From Mediterraneibacter catenae (GTDB lineage Bacteria; Bacillota; Clostridia; Lachnospirales; Lachnospiraceae), in contig NZ_VMSO01000011.1 of assembly GCF_008691045.1 (NCBI RefSeq), positions 38,006 to 102,005 of the forward strand: a stretch of DNA of 64,000 bases, written 5' to 3'. Below, in pieces: positions 40,964 through 49,203 of this stretch. Both the position numbers and the translations under genes were made by a program. Below the pieces are notes generated by a model. That model saw only the letters and a list, made by a program, of their open reading frames with translations. It was not told the origin of the DNA and ran no database searches. Positions within the stretch are counted from its first letter, which is position 1, and each line of letters begins with the position of its first letter.

Positions 40964-42301
40964 TTACAGCTGAACCTCTTTCTTTTTCCCGGCTATTTTC
41001 ACATTTTTCCTTTTAAAAGCCATACCGTATAAAAATATATCACGGCAGCCATACATCGTCAGATCCGTATAATATGATCTGGGTTCAATCTGGACGACCG
41101 CCTTTTCAGCAAATTTTTCCAGTTCCTCGCCCAGTTCTTTCCTCTGCTTCTTCCCCGGATAAACTTTCAGTTCGATCAGTATTCCTCATCGTTTTCTGAA
41201 TCATTCCCCAGGAGCGCATCCTCAAAACGGTTTGAGATTGAAAGAGGAAGTATGTCCCTGCATGAATCCAGGATCTCATCTGCATATAGCGTACGGATTT
41301 CCCTGTTCGGTATACGTACTTCGCACACACACGACGTGGACAGTGTGCGGATAATCCTCTCGATTTTTAAATATCCTGTCATCACAAGCAGGATATAGAG
41401 AGCCGACGGATCCGCAGGCGCTTTTTCCAGAGAGCCTCTGTCCAGAAGATCATACGTAATACTGTCACTGATGATCTTCTCGCAAGATTTTCCTTCCAGA
41501 AGTTCCCTCAATTCCTCCTTCAGCTCCGGATCCGCTTTCTGAAGCATGGAGCGCAGGATCGAATTGCGGCTGGTCTGGCTCCAGAATGCGTGAGCCTGAC
41601 ATCCGTCTGCAAAATAATTGATCACAGACCATGGATTGTAGATTTCCTGATTTCCGATCCGGTATCCGTCATACCAGTCCTGAATCTCCTCCATCCGTTC
41701 CGGAACACCGTAATATTCTGTAAGCTCTCTGACTTCCTCTCCCGTAAAACCGAAAAACTCTCCATAAGTATCGGAGGTAAGAGAATATACTTTCAGATTA
41801 TTCAGATCACTGAAGATGCTCTCCTTTGCAATCCGCAGAACTCCGGTAACTACGGCGAACTGCAGCTGTGCATTGTCCTTCAGCCCTGCCGAAAGCCATG
41901 TTTTCTCAAATCCCAGCGCTTCTTCATAATACCCTTTTTCATGTGCGTCATGAATCGGGACATCATATTCGTCAATCAGTATAATCGGCTGGCGCCCTGT
42001 CGTTTTCCGGACAGCGATGGACAGCGTCTGCAGTGAATTCATGCAGGCAGTCCTCACCACATTTCCATATATTGAGCTTCTGGAAATACTCTTTTCCGCC
42101 GCTTCCCGTCTCAAAAAATGCCTGAAGCATGCTCATATTCAGAGTCTTCCCAAATCTTCTGGGACGCGTGATCAGGGTCACCATCGCAGGATGATCCAAC
42201 AGTTCTCTGATCAGGAGGGTTTTGTCAACATAATAAAAACCGCCCGCCTGCAGGCTTAGAAAATCTGAGTTCCCTGTCATAAATTTCTTCTGTCTCTGCA
42301 T
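40964..42301 (-). pseudogene. Decayed AAA-ATPase/nuclease gene (paralogue of 36619-38292)
   Basis: Three pieces of the family are visible. 42301-41972 encodes the N-terminus with TRPRRFGKTLNMSML. 42114-41176 encodes the middle in another frame with IILIDEYDVPIHDAHE and the SYMDERGS-type region. 41176-40964, in a third register, encodes LIELKVYPGKKQRKELG, the nuclease Glu-x-Lys strand, to a stop. Compared with the intact copy, about 70 residues between the P-loop part and the Walker B-like part are missing and the register shifts twice. It cannot make a full protein. The hairpin over the ribosome binding site is still perfect, so decay is recent or the hairpin has its own value. Confidence 0.83.
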
Positions 42302-42308
42302 AAAAACA

Positions 42309-42354
42309 CCTCCCTTCCGGATGTAGTTTCATTTTACTACGTCCGGAAGGGAGG
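42309..42354 (-). promoter_or_regulatory. Ribosome-binding-site hairpin of the decayed AAA gene
   Basis: CCTCCCTTCCGGA (42309-42321) pairs with TCCGGAAGGGAGG (42342-42354), then T322-G341 and GTAGT/ACTAC, giving 19 continuous pairs and the loop TTCATTTT, identical to that of the intact copy. The ribosome binding site is inside the stem. Confidence 0.78.
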
Positions 42355-42433
42355 CTCAAGGCAAATGCCCCTCTCTGTTTTTATGCCGTCTGTTTTTTCC
42401 TGGCTGTTTTTACCCTATCGTTCTTATCCGGGT

Positions 42434-45400
42434 CTATTCTGCCAACGAATCGTAACTGACAAGCAGCGGCGCTGAATAAACATATACTGTTTTTCCTGCT
42501 TCGTTTGTATAAGTCAGGTATGCCCGGACTACATATTTTGTCCCCGGACTCTTTGGCGTCATACTATAGGTATAGGAGCCGTCAGAAGCCCAGCTCCTGA
42601 CGCTGACCTTCGTCCGGCCGGCAGTATTCGCAGTCATCGACTTGGCCCCCAGCCGGGCTTTGGTCATATAAAGGAAGCCATGACCGGTAACGGTGTAATA
42701 GCCGCTGCTGTTCTGATAGCCCTCGAAGTTTCCTGTCAGTTTTATTTTCCCGTCTTTCCCCTGAGAGACGCCCAGTGATACTTCCGGCCTCAGGAGCTCT
42801 TCAGATTTTTTCAGAGAAACCGCATAGATCCTCGTCTCGCTGCCGTCTTCGGAAACTGTGAGGATACGTACTATTCCGTCTGTATATACCGGCAGCACCG
42901 TAATTCCCGCATTGACGTCTGTAGCCGCTGCCACCTTCTCTCCGGCTGCCGTATACTCATAGATATCCGGATCAAAGCCGCTGATCTCTGTGTTATCCAC
43001 GGAAATGCCTGATAATGCGGCAGAACTGTTATATTCCACAGTGCCCGCATACGTCATCATCTCTGCCTCGATAATCCCCACACAGCTGGCGCCGCTGGTT
43101 CCGTTTTTCTGAGTCAGAACGATCCGTACAGCTACCGGATTGATCACCGAATCAAACGTATATCTGTACTCTGCCCCCAGAGCATCGGACTGAATCAGTT
43201 CACTGGTGTAACCGACCGTGATAAAATCTGTTCCGTTCAGTGAATACTGGAATTCCACTGACTCAGGTTCGGACGCGCAGCTGTCATAATAGTAGTACAA
43301 ATTGCAGCTGTCCAGAAGCTGTGCTGTAGCCCATTGAAATGTCAGGACAGCAGAAGCACTGTTTGTCCGGTTGTTCCAGTTCGTCCACCGCTCATTCGTA
43401 TTATCCGCAAAATCTGTTACGCCGTTGATAATTGAATTCAGATTGTCAGACTGGTAAGCCGGATCGATATTCTGGGTCAGACTGGAAACATTCGGAGCCA
43501 CATTGGTACTGCTGCTGTTTACAGGCTCCGCCACACGCACCGTACAGGTAACCGGCAGCGTCTCTTCCCCGATAATGACCGCCGTGCCGTTCACAGTCAC
43601 GATATCCCCCGCTGTGCTGAAGTCCTCTGCATCTGTGTCCTCCCATGTCACGGCAAATTCACCGGCAACAGTTCCGTCCGCCAGAACTCCCCTCACCGTA
43701 TCCGGCAGAATGGGAGCCGTTCCCTCTGCGGTCACCGTGGAAATGTTTCTCAGCACTGCCACATCATCGATCACGTGCAGCCGCACCGTAACCGCAATCT
43801 TCTCCTGCCCGTCAAGATCAGGGAAGGAAAGGAGACCGTTTACCGTATAATCACCGGCAGTATTGTAGATTTCAGCGGGGATTTCTTCCCATTCAACTGT
43901 CCCTTCCGCAATGGCGCCGTCTGCAAGATTTCCGGCGGCTGCCGTCTGCAGCTCCGGCTTTGTTCCTGCCCGGACGCTGTAATCTCTCACCATTGTGTAG
44001 CTGACAAGTCCTTCCTGTTCCGCGCCGCTGTCTGCAGCAGTTGTCATAACCGTCACGCTCTTTCCGCTCAGACCGTCCGCTGACACGTCCACTGTAAAAC
44101 TGCCTGCCTCATCCGTGGACCGCACAATCGCAGCAGCTTTTCCTGCATAGGCCGCGATATGGGCGGCTGTCCCGCTCTCCAGGACGCTCTTCTGCTGATA
44201 TTTTTCCGTCGTCGCCTGGTCTCCGTTATCCACTCCCAGGATTTCTCCATTTCCTGACAGACTGAAGCTGACCGTGTTCACTGCCGTGGTATCCAGGTTT
44301 CCGTCTGTATCCTGAATCTCCACTTCAATATATACCAGACTCTGTCCGTCTGCACAGATCATTTCTTTACTCTGCGTCACCTGAAGCCGGTCAGGAGTCC
44401 CCGGTGTAGTTACTGTACTCTTTCCGGCTGTTTCCGTAATCTCATTTCCGTTTTCATCGAAAGCAGCTGCCGAAATCGTCCCATTTTCATACGCAACATT
44501 GAACGTGGCATAGAGACTTTCGGAACCTGAAGCAGCCACTGCGGTACAGATATCCTCATTTTCACTCTCCGCCGTATATGTGTAGTATGTATGGCCCGCC
44601 TCAGTCGTATGTACTGTCCGCACTGCAGTGCCGATCTGTTCACCGTTCCGGTACAGCTCTACCATCGGAGCATTGCTGTAAATGACCACAGGAGTCTTAT
44701 TTCCTTCCGCATACATCATATTTTCACTGTCCCAGGCTGTAACCAGATGCAGCGTCGTGCTGTCCTGATTCCACTGACTGCGGTAGAGATAATAGGTATC
44801 CTTCTCGAATCCCGCTGTATCTACCGTACCGAAATAACTGCTGTTCGGCACTGCTCCCTGACGGGAAACCGATCCGCTGCCTGTACCGTTCCATGGAGTA
44901 GGCTCCCCGATATAATCCCAGCCGGTCCACACAAACTCTCCTGCCACGCTGTCGTTGACCATCGTATTGTAAATGGACTCGTGCGCCGGAATTCCCCAGC
45001 TTACGGAGGATGTATCATAGCTTGTCAGGTGCAGCTTTCCGTCTGCATCCGCATTATCTGCCTGCGAGGAATAGATTCCCCGGCTGTTGGTGGCCGATGA
45101 AGTTTCACTGGCAATAATCACGCCGCCGTACTGTTCTGCCAGACCGGCAAGGGAATCCGCCGTATTGGCATAATTAAACCCGACCACTCCGCCATTGGCC
45201 AGAATGGTATTGAGTACTGCCACCAGTCTGCTGTCTCCGCCCCGGTTGTTGTCTCCGCTTGTCACCGGGCGGCTCTCGTCCTCCTCTTCGATCCAGTTGA
45301 TCAGATTCTGTGCAATGGAAGCATAGCTTCCCACCTGGGTCCAGTATGTTCCCTCCTGCACCTCATTGCACAGTGACCACAGGATTACGGAAGGATCATT

Positions 45401-46801
45401 GCGGTCGCGGCGCACCACAGATTTTGCCGCGAATTCCGCCCAGGTCATGTCGCTGCCGCCGCCAAGCGTCTCATTATCCCCGTTCAGGCTGACATTGAAA
45501 TATCTGCTGAAATCACTGCTGTTTCCGTTCTTCGCCTCAACCCATCCGTCAAAAATCTCTTCAACAACCAGCAGTCCCAGTTCATTGCAGATATCAATAA
45601 AGTCCTCATCCGCCGGATTGTGGCTTGTGCGGACGGCATTGACGCCCATCTCTTTCATAGAGACAAGCTGCCGGTGCATAGCATCATAATAAGCCGCTGA
45701 TCCGGCCGCACCTTGATCATGATGCATACACACTCCGTTGAGTTTGAGAGCTTCTCCGTTCAGGAAGAATCCCTTCCCGCTCTCAAAGCTGTACCACCGG
45801 AAGCCGAATTCAGTATCGTAAGTGTCTGTCAGCGCTCCATCCACATAGACCTCCGTGCGGACCGTATACAGGTTCGGCTCATCGGTACTCCACAGCTTCG
45901 GACTGCCCACGACCGGACTTGCTGTAACCTCCGCTGTCTCCCCTGCTTTCAGGGCCATGACATTTTCCACAGTATCCGAAACCGCCGCGGTTTCTTCCAC
46001 CTTACCGCTCCCTGCGATATCTGTATGCTCATATACCGTGTTCTTCACCGTCACTTCTGCATCGCTGCCGCTCTCATTGCTTACTTCCACCACTGTCCGG
46101 ACGGTACCCTTACCCTCTGCGATATCGGGCGTAGTCACATACGTTCCGTTATATGCCACATGGACCGGATCCGTAACGGTCAGAGTCACATCCCGGTAGA
46201 TTCCGCTTCCGGAATACCACCGGCTCGACGGTATGTCGTTTACAGCTTTCACTGCAATCACATTTTCCGTCGTCCCGTCGCAGGTCACATAGTCCGTAAT
46301 ATCAAAGGCGAAGGAAGAATATCCATAGTGGTTCTCTCCCACATAATTCCCGTTCACATACACATAAGCGTCTGAATACACACCGTCAAAGCTTAAAACG
46401 ACCCGTTTCCCTGCTTCCGCTTCTGAAAGTGTAAAGCTCTTACGATACCATCCCGTCCCGCCCGGAAGGAAACCGCTCTCCGCCTCCCCGGATGTTGTGA
46501 AATCCTGACTGATGCTGAAATCATGGGGAAGCGTCACTTCCTCCCATCCGGAATCATCAAATCCTGCACCGGACGCGCTGCTGTTGTCCCCCAGATAAAA
46601 TTTCCAGCCGCTGTTAAAATTGCTCTCCCTTCCTGTAACCGTACCGGAAGAGACCGGAACTGTCTCTTCCGGCCCCGCCACAGTTCCCGGCGTATCCTTC
46701 ACCGCCTCACCTGCCGCCAGTGCCGAAACCGAACTGCCGCTCATCACCATTGCAGCGGACAGCATGCCTGCAAGCAGGCGCTTCATCTGTTTTTTTGCCA
46801 T
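42434..46801 (-). CDS. Large secreted glycoside hydrolase family 2 enzyme (beta-galactosidase-like)
   Basis: The 1455-residue protein has a signal peptide ending near residue 30 (SALAAGEA). A jelly-roll sugar-binding domain opens with FNSGWKFYLGDNSS and DSGWEEVTLPHDF. After an Ig-like domain comes the TIM barrel with acid/base Glu in WSLCNEVQEG near 478 and nucleophile Glu in IIASETSSA near 566. A DUF4982-like domain, two bacterial Ig-like repeats (EWEEIPAEIYNTAGDYTV and a second copy), a discoidin-like module and cadherin-like strands follow. No sortase or membrane anchor is seen. It cleaves beta-linked galactose or related sugars, probably from host or dietary glycans. The gene is 24 bases after the fourth maturase gene and is the last of that operon. 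Confidence 0.92.
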   Translation of the reverse strand: MAKKQMKRLLAGMLSAAMVMSGSSVSALAAGEAVKDTPGTVAGPEETVPVSSGTVTGRESNFNSGWKFYLGDNSSASGAGFDDSGWEEVTLPHDFSISQDFTTSGEAESGFLPGGTGWYRKSFTLSEAEAGKRVVLSFDGVYSDAYVYVNGNYVGENHYGYSSFAFDITDYVTCDGTTENVIAVKAVNDIPSSRWYSGSGIYRDVTLTVTDPVHVAYNGTYVTTPDIAEGKGTVRTVVEVSNESGSDAEVTVKNTVYEHTDIAGSGKVEETAAVSDTVENVMALKAGETAEVTASPVVGSPKLWSTDEPNLYTVRTEVYVDGALTDTYDTEFGFRWYSFESGKGFFLNGEALKLNGVCMHHDQGAAGSAAYYDAMHRQLVSMKEMGVNAVRTSHNPADEDFIDICNELGLLVVEEIFDGWVEAKNGNSSDFSRYFNVSLNGDNETLGGGSDMTWAEFAAKSVVRRDRNDPSVILWSLCNEVQEGTYWTQVGSYASIAQNLINWIEEEDESRPVTSGDNNRGGDSRLVAVLNTILANGGVVGFNYANTADSLAGLAEQYGGVIIASETSSATNSRGIYSSQADNADADGKLHLTSYDTSSVSWGIPAHESIYNTMVNDSVAGEFVWTGWDYIGEPTPWNGTGSGSVSRQGAVPNSSYFGTVDTAGFEKDTYYLYRSQWNQDSTTLHLVTAWDSENMMYAEGNKTPVVIYSNAPMVELYRNGEQIGTAVRTVHTTEAGHTYYTYTAESENEDICTAVAASGSESLYATFNVAYENGTISAAAFDENGNEITETAGKSTVTTPGTPDRLQVTQSKEMICADGQSLVYIEVEIQDTDGNLDTTAVNTVSFSLSGNGEILGVDNGDQATTEKYQQKSVLESGTAAHIAAYAGKAAAIVRSTDEAGSFTVDVSADGLSGKSVTVMTTAADSGAEQEGLVSYTMVRDYSVRAGTKPELQTAAAGNLADGAIAEGTVEWEEIPAEIYNTAGDYTVNGLLSFPDLDGQEKIAVTVRLHVIDDVAVLRNISTVTAEGTAPILPDTVRGVLADGTVAGEFAVTWEDTDAEDFSTAGDIVTVNGTAVIIGEETLPVTCTVRVAEPVNSSSTNVAPNVSSLTQNIDPAYQSDNLNSIINGVTDFADNTNERWTNWNNRTNSASAVLTFQWATAQLLDSCNLYYYYDSCASEPESVEFQYSLNGTDFITVGYTSELIQSDALGAEYRYTFDSVINPVAVRIVLTQKNGTSGASCVGIIEAEMMTYAGTVEYNSSAALSGISVDNTEISGFDPDIYEYTAAGEKVAAATDVNAGITVLPVYTDGIVRILTVSEDGSETRIYAVSLKKSEELLRPEVSLGVSQGKDGKIKLTGNFEGYQNSSGYYTVTGHGFLYMTKARLGAKSMTANTAGRTKVSVRSWASDGSYTYSMTPKSPGTKYVVRAYLTYTNEAGKTVYVYSAPLLVSYDSLAE

Positions 46802-46825
46802 CTTTACCTCTTTTCCTCCATCTGC

Positions 46826-47965
46826 TTAACTTTCCGGAACGGAAGCCAGAACGTCTTCCGGCAGCTTTTCCAGAAATTCTTTATAATACTTTGCCGCGTA
46901 TTTTGCCTTCTCGCAGAGATAGACCGGCCGGCCGTCAAAGGAACCGGTCTCATTATGAACCATCGCCGCACAGGAAAAGCACACGGACCTGTTTACACAG
47001 TTTGCGCACACCGGACTGTAGCGCAGCTGCTCCGTCCAGTCTACCACTTTCTGCCACGCCTCCTTCAGCGTGTAATCCTTCAGACTGATCTTCGGGATAT
47101 CCATCATCCCGCAGCCGCTTAAGTTCCCCTGCCAGTCTACCCAGTAGCTGCACCTCCCCGACAGACATCCCATCTCCCGGGGCGGCTTTGCAGCGGCTTC
47201 CGCAAGGATTTCCGGAGTCAGTTCGGTGAAATGCCGGGCGTTGCGGGCCAGAACGGCGAAACGCTCCGGAGGGAGCTGCCTCCAGTCGTTCAGCACCTGA
47301 TAATATGCCGCTTCCTCCGGAGTAAAGCGCCCTTCGTAATTCCCGCTCTGCCCGGTGCGCCGGACAGGAGGGAACATATAGGTTGCCAGACGAAGCCCCA
47401 GACCATACTCGTTGGCAAAATCCGACATCTTTTCCAGATCCGCCGCATTATCCGGCGTCAGGCTGCAGTTAAACTGAAAGCGGATTCCATTTTCCGCCAA
47501 CAGTTCTACGCCCCGTCTGACTTTATCGAATCCATGGGGATCACCGCAGAGTCTGCCGTAGCTCTCATTGCTTCCGCCGTACAATGTGATATTGATGCGC
47601 GTGGGCGGCGTTTTCTTCAGCCACTGTAAGATTTCTTCTGTGATGCAGCTTGCGTTTGAATTGATGCTGACCTGCATCCCCATTTCACACATCGCCTCAT
47701 ACAGTTCCCTGATATGCGGATAAAGAAATGTCTCGCCGCCGGTCAGGAGCGGGAATATTGTTCCCGCTTCTTTTGCCTGCCTGGCAGCATCCAGCCAGAA
47801 TTCCAAAGGTCTTACTCCGCCTTCACGCTCTGCTTCCTCCGCATTTCTGCGAACATAGCACATTTTACAGTTGAAATTACACAGAGGACTCAGTTCAAAG
47901 GCACCGGTCAGAGGCACGCGGTCCTTTGTCGCCTGTTTATAAAGTCTGTCTTTAATTGACGCCAT
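46826..47965 (-). CDS. Radical SAM/SPASM peptide maturase (fourth)
   Basis: The 379-residue protein has the cluster motif CNFNCKMC near residue 31. LLTGGETFLYP has Thr where most have Pro in GGEP. SINSNASC and RINITLYGG follow. The SPASM region shows GCLSGRC, GNLSGC, CANCVNRSVCFSCAA and a last Cys in YLCEK. It shares YMFPPVRR with the third maturase and likely acts on P4, the related precursor upstream. Its start overlaps the kinase stop by 14 bases, so translation is coupled. Product chemistry is unknown. Confidence 0.92.
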   Translation of the reverse strand: MASIKDRLYKQATKDRVPLTGAFELSPLCNFNCKMCYVRRNAEEAEREGGVRPLEFWLDAARQAKEAGTIFPLLTGGETFLYPHIRELYEAMCEMGMQVSINSNASCITEEILQWLKKTPPTRINITLYGGSNESYGRLCGDPHGFDKVRRGVELLAENGIRFQFNCSLTPDNAADLEKMSDFANEYGLGLRLATYMFPPVRRTGQSGNYEGRFTPEEAAYYQVLNDWRQLPPERFAVLARNARHFTELTPEILAEAAAKPPREMGCLSGRCSYWVDWQGNLSGCGMMDIPKISLKDYTLKEAWQKVVDWTEQLRYSPVCANCVNRSVCFSCAAMVHNETGSFDGRPVYLCEKAKYAAKYYKEFLEKLPEDVLASVPES

Positions 47966-48842
47966 ACGGTATCACCCCATCTTTCATTAGTTGCTCTTTC
48001 ATACAGAGGACTGCCCTGCGATCCGCCGTACAGGTCAGCAGATAAACGGGATACGCTTCCATAAAATCCAGCCAAAGATTCTGCAGAATTCCTATTTCCT
48101 CCGCATTCCATATATCTGCAACTGTCTGTTCCATCAGATATTTCAGTGCCTTCCGAATCGTCAGACGTTCCACCTGGTTTTCCACCCCCTGGCGCAGTAC
48201 AACAACAGCGCCCGGCAGAAGTTTCCGACTGCTGTAGACCGGATCGCTGCCGTCTACCGGATAACCGGTCGTATAAAATGTCCTCTCTTCTTTCTGTATC
48301 AGTGCCCTGTCATTACTGACAATCTCTGCATCTGTGTATTGATTCCACAACCTGGCCTGCGTCGTCTTTCCCGTCTGGCTCGGCGCAGTAAAAATCACAG
48401 CTTTTCCGCCCGTGAGAATCCGGCTTGAATGCAGGACCAGCGCCTGATATTTTGCCAGTACCTGCCGGACAGGGAACAACTGCAGGATCTTGCTCACCCT
48501 GCGGATCATTCCCGGGAACTCTTCTTCATTAAGGTAAAACACAATTTCAGAAAAGTCCGGCGTATAGACCGTCACCGCCGCACTCCCTTTTGTTCCTCTC
48601 TTCGCAGCGGCCAGAAAATATCCATTCTCATAATAATACTCAAGCAGCAGGTCCTCCCCAACCATCCGCTGTGGCAGCCTGAATTTTTGTTTCATTACTC
48701 TGACATAAACCGTTATATCTGCCTGTCCAGTATCTGTACAAAATGTCCGGATCTCATCTGTAACGGACAGGGGAACTTCTGAAATCAATTGTATACACAG
48801 CCTGCCCAGTAAAAGGTTGACTTCATATGTTGTACTTTCCAT
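47952..48842 (-). CDS. HprK-like serine kinase of a modified-peptide locus (third)
   Basis: The 296-residue protein has the P-loop TAPSQTGKTTQARLW near residue 156, with Gln in place of the usual Gly, and VSNDRALIQ near 176 in place of NGDR. AVVVLRQGVENQVERL follows as in the other two copies. The frame extends to 48926, but AGGGAG lies 6 bases before the ATG at 48842. The small Cys-rich precursor P4 directly upstream ends in Ser. A hairpin lies between them. These substitutions keep the Lys, Thr and Asp needed for ATP and metal, so activity is likely retained. Phosphorylation of P4 is inference. Confidence 0.77.
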   Translation of the reverse strand: MESTTYEVNLLLGRLCIQLISEVPLSVTDEIRTFCTDTGQADITVYVRVMKQKFRLPQRMVGEDLLLEYYYENGYFLAAAKRGTKGSAAVTVYTPDFSEIVFYLNEEEFPGMIRRVSKILQLFPVRQVLAKYQALVLHSSRILTGGKAVIFTAPSQTGKTTQARLWNQYTDAEIVSNDRALIQKEERTFYTTGYPVDGSDPVYSSRKLLPGAVVVLRQGVENQVERLTIRKALKYLMEQTVADIWNAEEIGILQNLWLDFMEAYPVYLLTCTADRRAVLCMKEQLMKDGVIPYGVN

Positions 48843-48881
48843 CTCCCGCTCCCTGCATAAAAATATCCGAAGCTGAAAACA

Positions 48882-48912
48882 GGGCCGGCAGGCATCACTG
48901 CCATACCGGCCC
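48882..48912 (-). terminator. Hairpin after precursor P4
   Basis: GGGCCGG (48882-48888) pairs with CCGGCCC (48906-48912) with an inner GGCA/TGCC stem. On the minus strand TGTTTTC follows. It lies between P4 and the kinase gene, as hairpins do after P1, P2 and P3. Confidence 0.7.
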
Positions 48913-48945
48913 GTTTTTCTGAACACTTTTTATCAAGCTAAGTTT

Positions 48946-49188
48946 TTAAGATATCATCAGAGTTCCTACACCAGCGCTCAGATAACATGTACAGCTGTCC
49001 TCGTAGAAATTGAGCGGCAGTGATCTGGCATATGTCTGTGGTCCGAAATCTGGTTCATATTCCTCGCAGACCGGATGTGTATCATCTCCAGGCCCAAGAC
49101 TGACCTTCGTCTGGCATCCCGCCGCAATCGCTGTATTGAGCTCGTATTCATCAAACTCAACCGTCGGCTTTTCATAACCTGCTTTCAT
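48946..49188 (-). CDS. Candidate modified-peptide precursor P4
   Basis: The 80-residue protein begins MKAGYEKPTVEFDEYELNT followed by AIAAGC. Aromatic-x-x-Pro, a hydrophobic strand and a Cys at 25 match the other precursors. Cysteines follow at 41, 66 and 68. The end, CYLSAGVGTLMIS, matches P3's CYNSPAGVATIFAS; the last residue is Ser. Its start is 15 bases after the fibro-slime adhesin stop, with AGGAGG upstream, so both share an mRNA. A hairpin, the third HprK-like kinase and the fourth maturase follow. The parallel with P3 behind another adhesin supports it as a real gene and as the substrate of these enzymes. Confidence 0.77.
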   Translation of the reverse strand: MKAGYEKPTVEFDEYELNTAIAAGCQTKVSLGPGDDTHPVCEEYEPDFGPQTYARSLPLNFYEDSCTCYLSAGVGTLMIS

Positions 49189-49203
49189 TTCCTTTTCCCC
49201 TCC

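Noticed and set aside
14911..48842. Housekeeping HPr kinase/phosphorylase.
   Set aside because: All three HprK-like proteins lack the N-terminal HprK domain, are embedded in peptide loci, and are present in three divergent copies.
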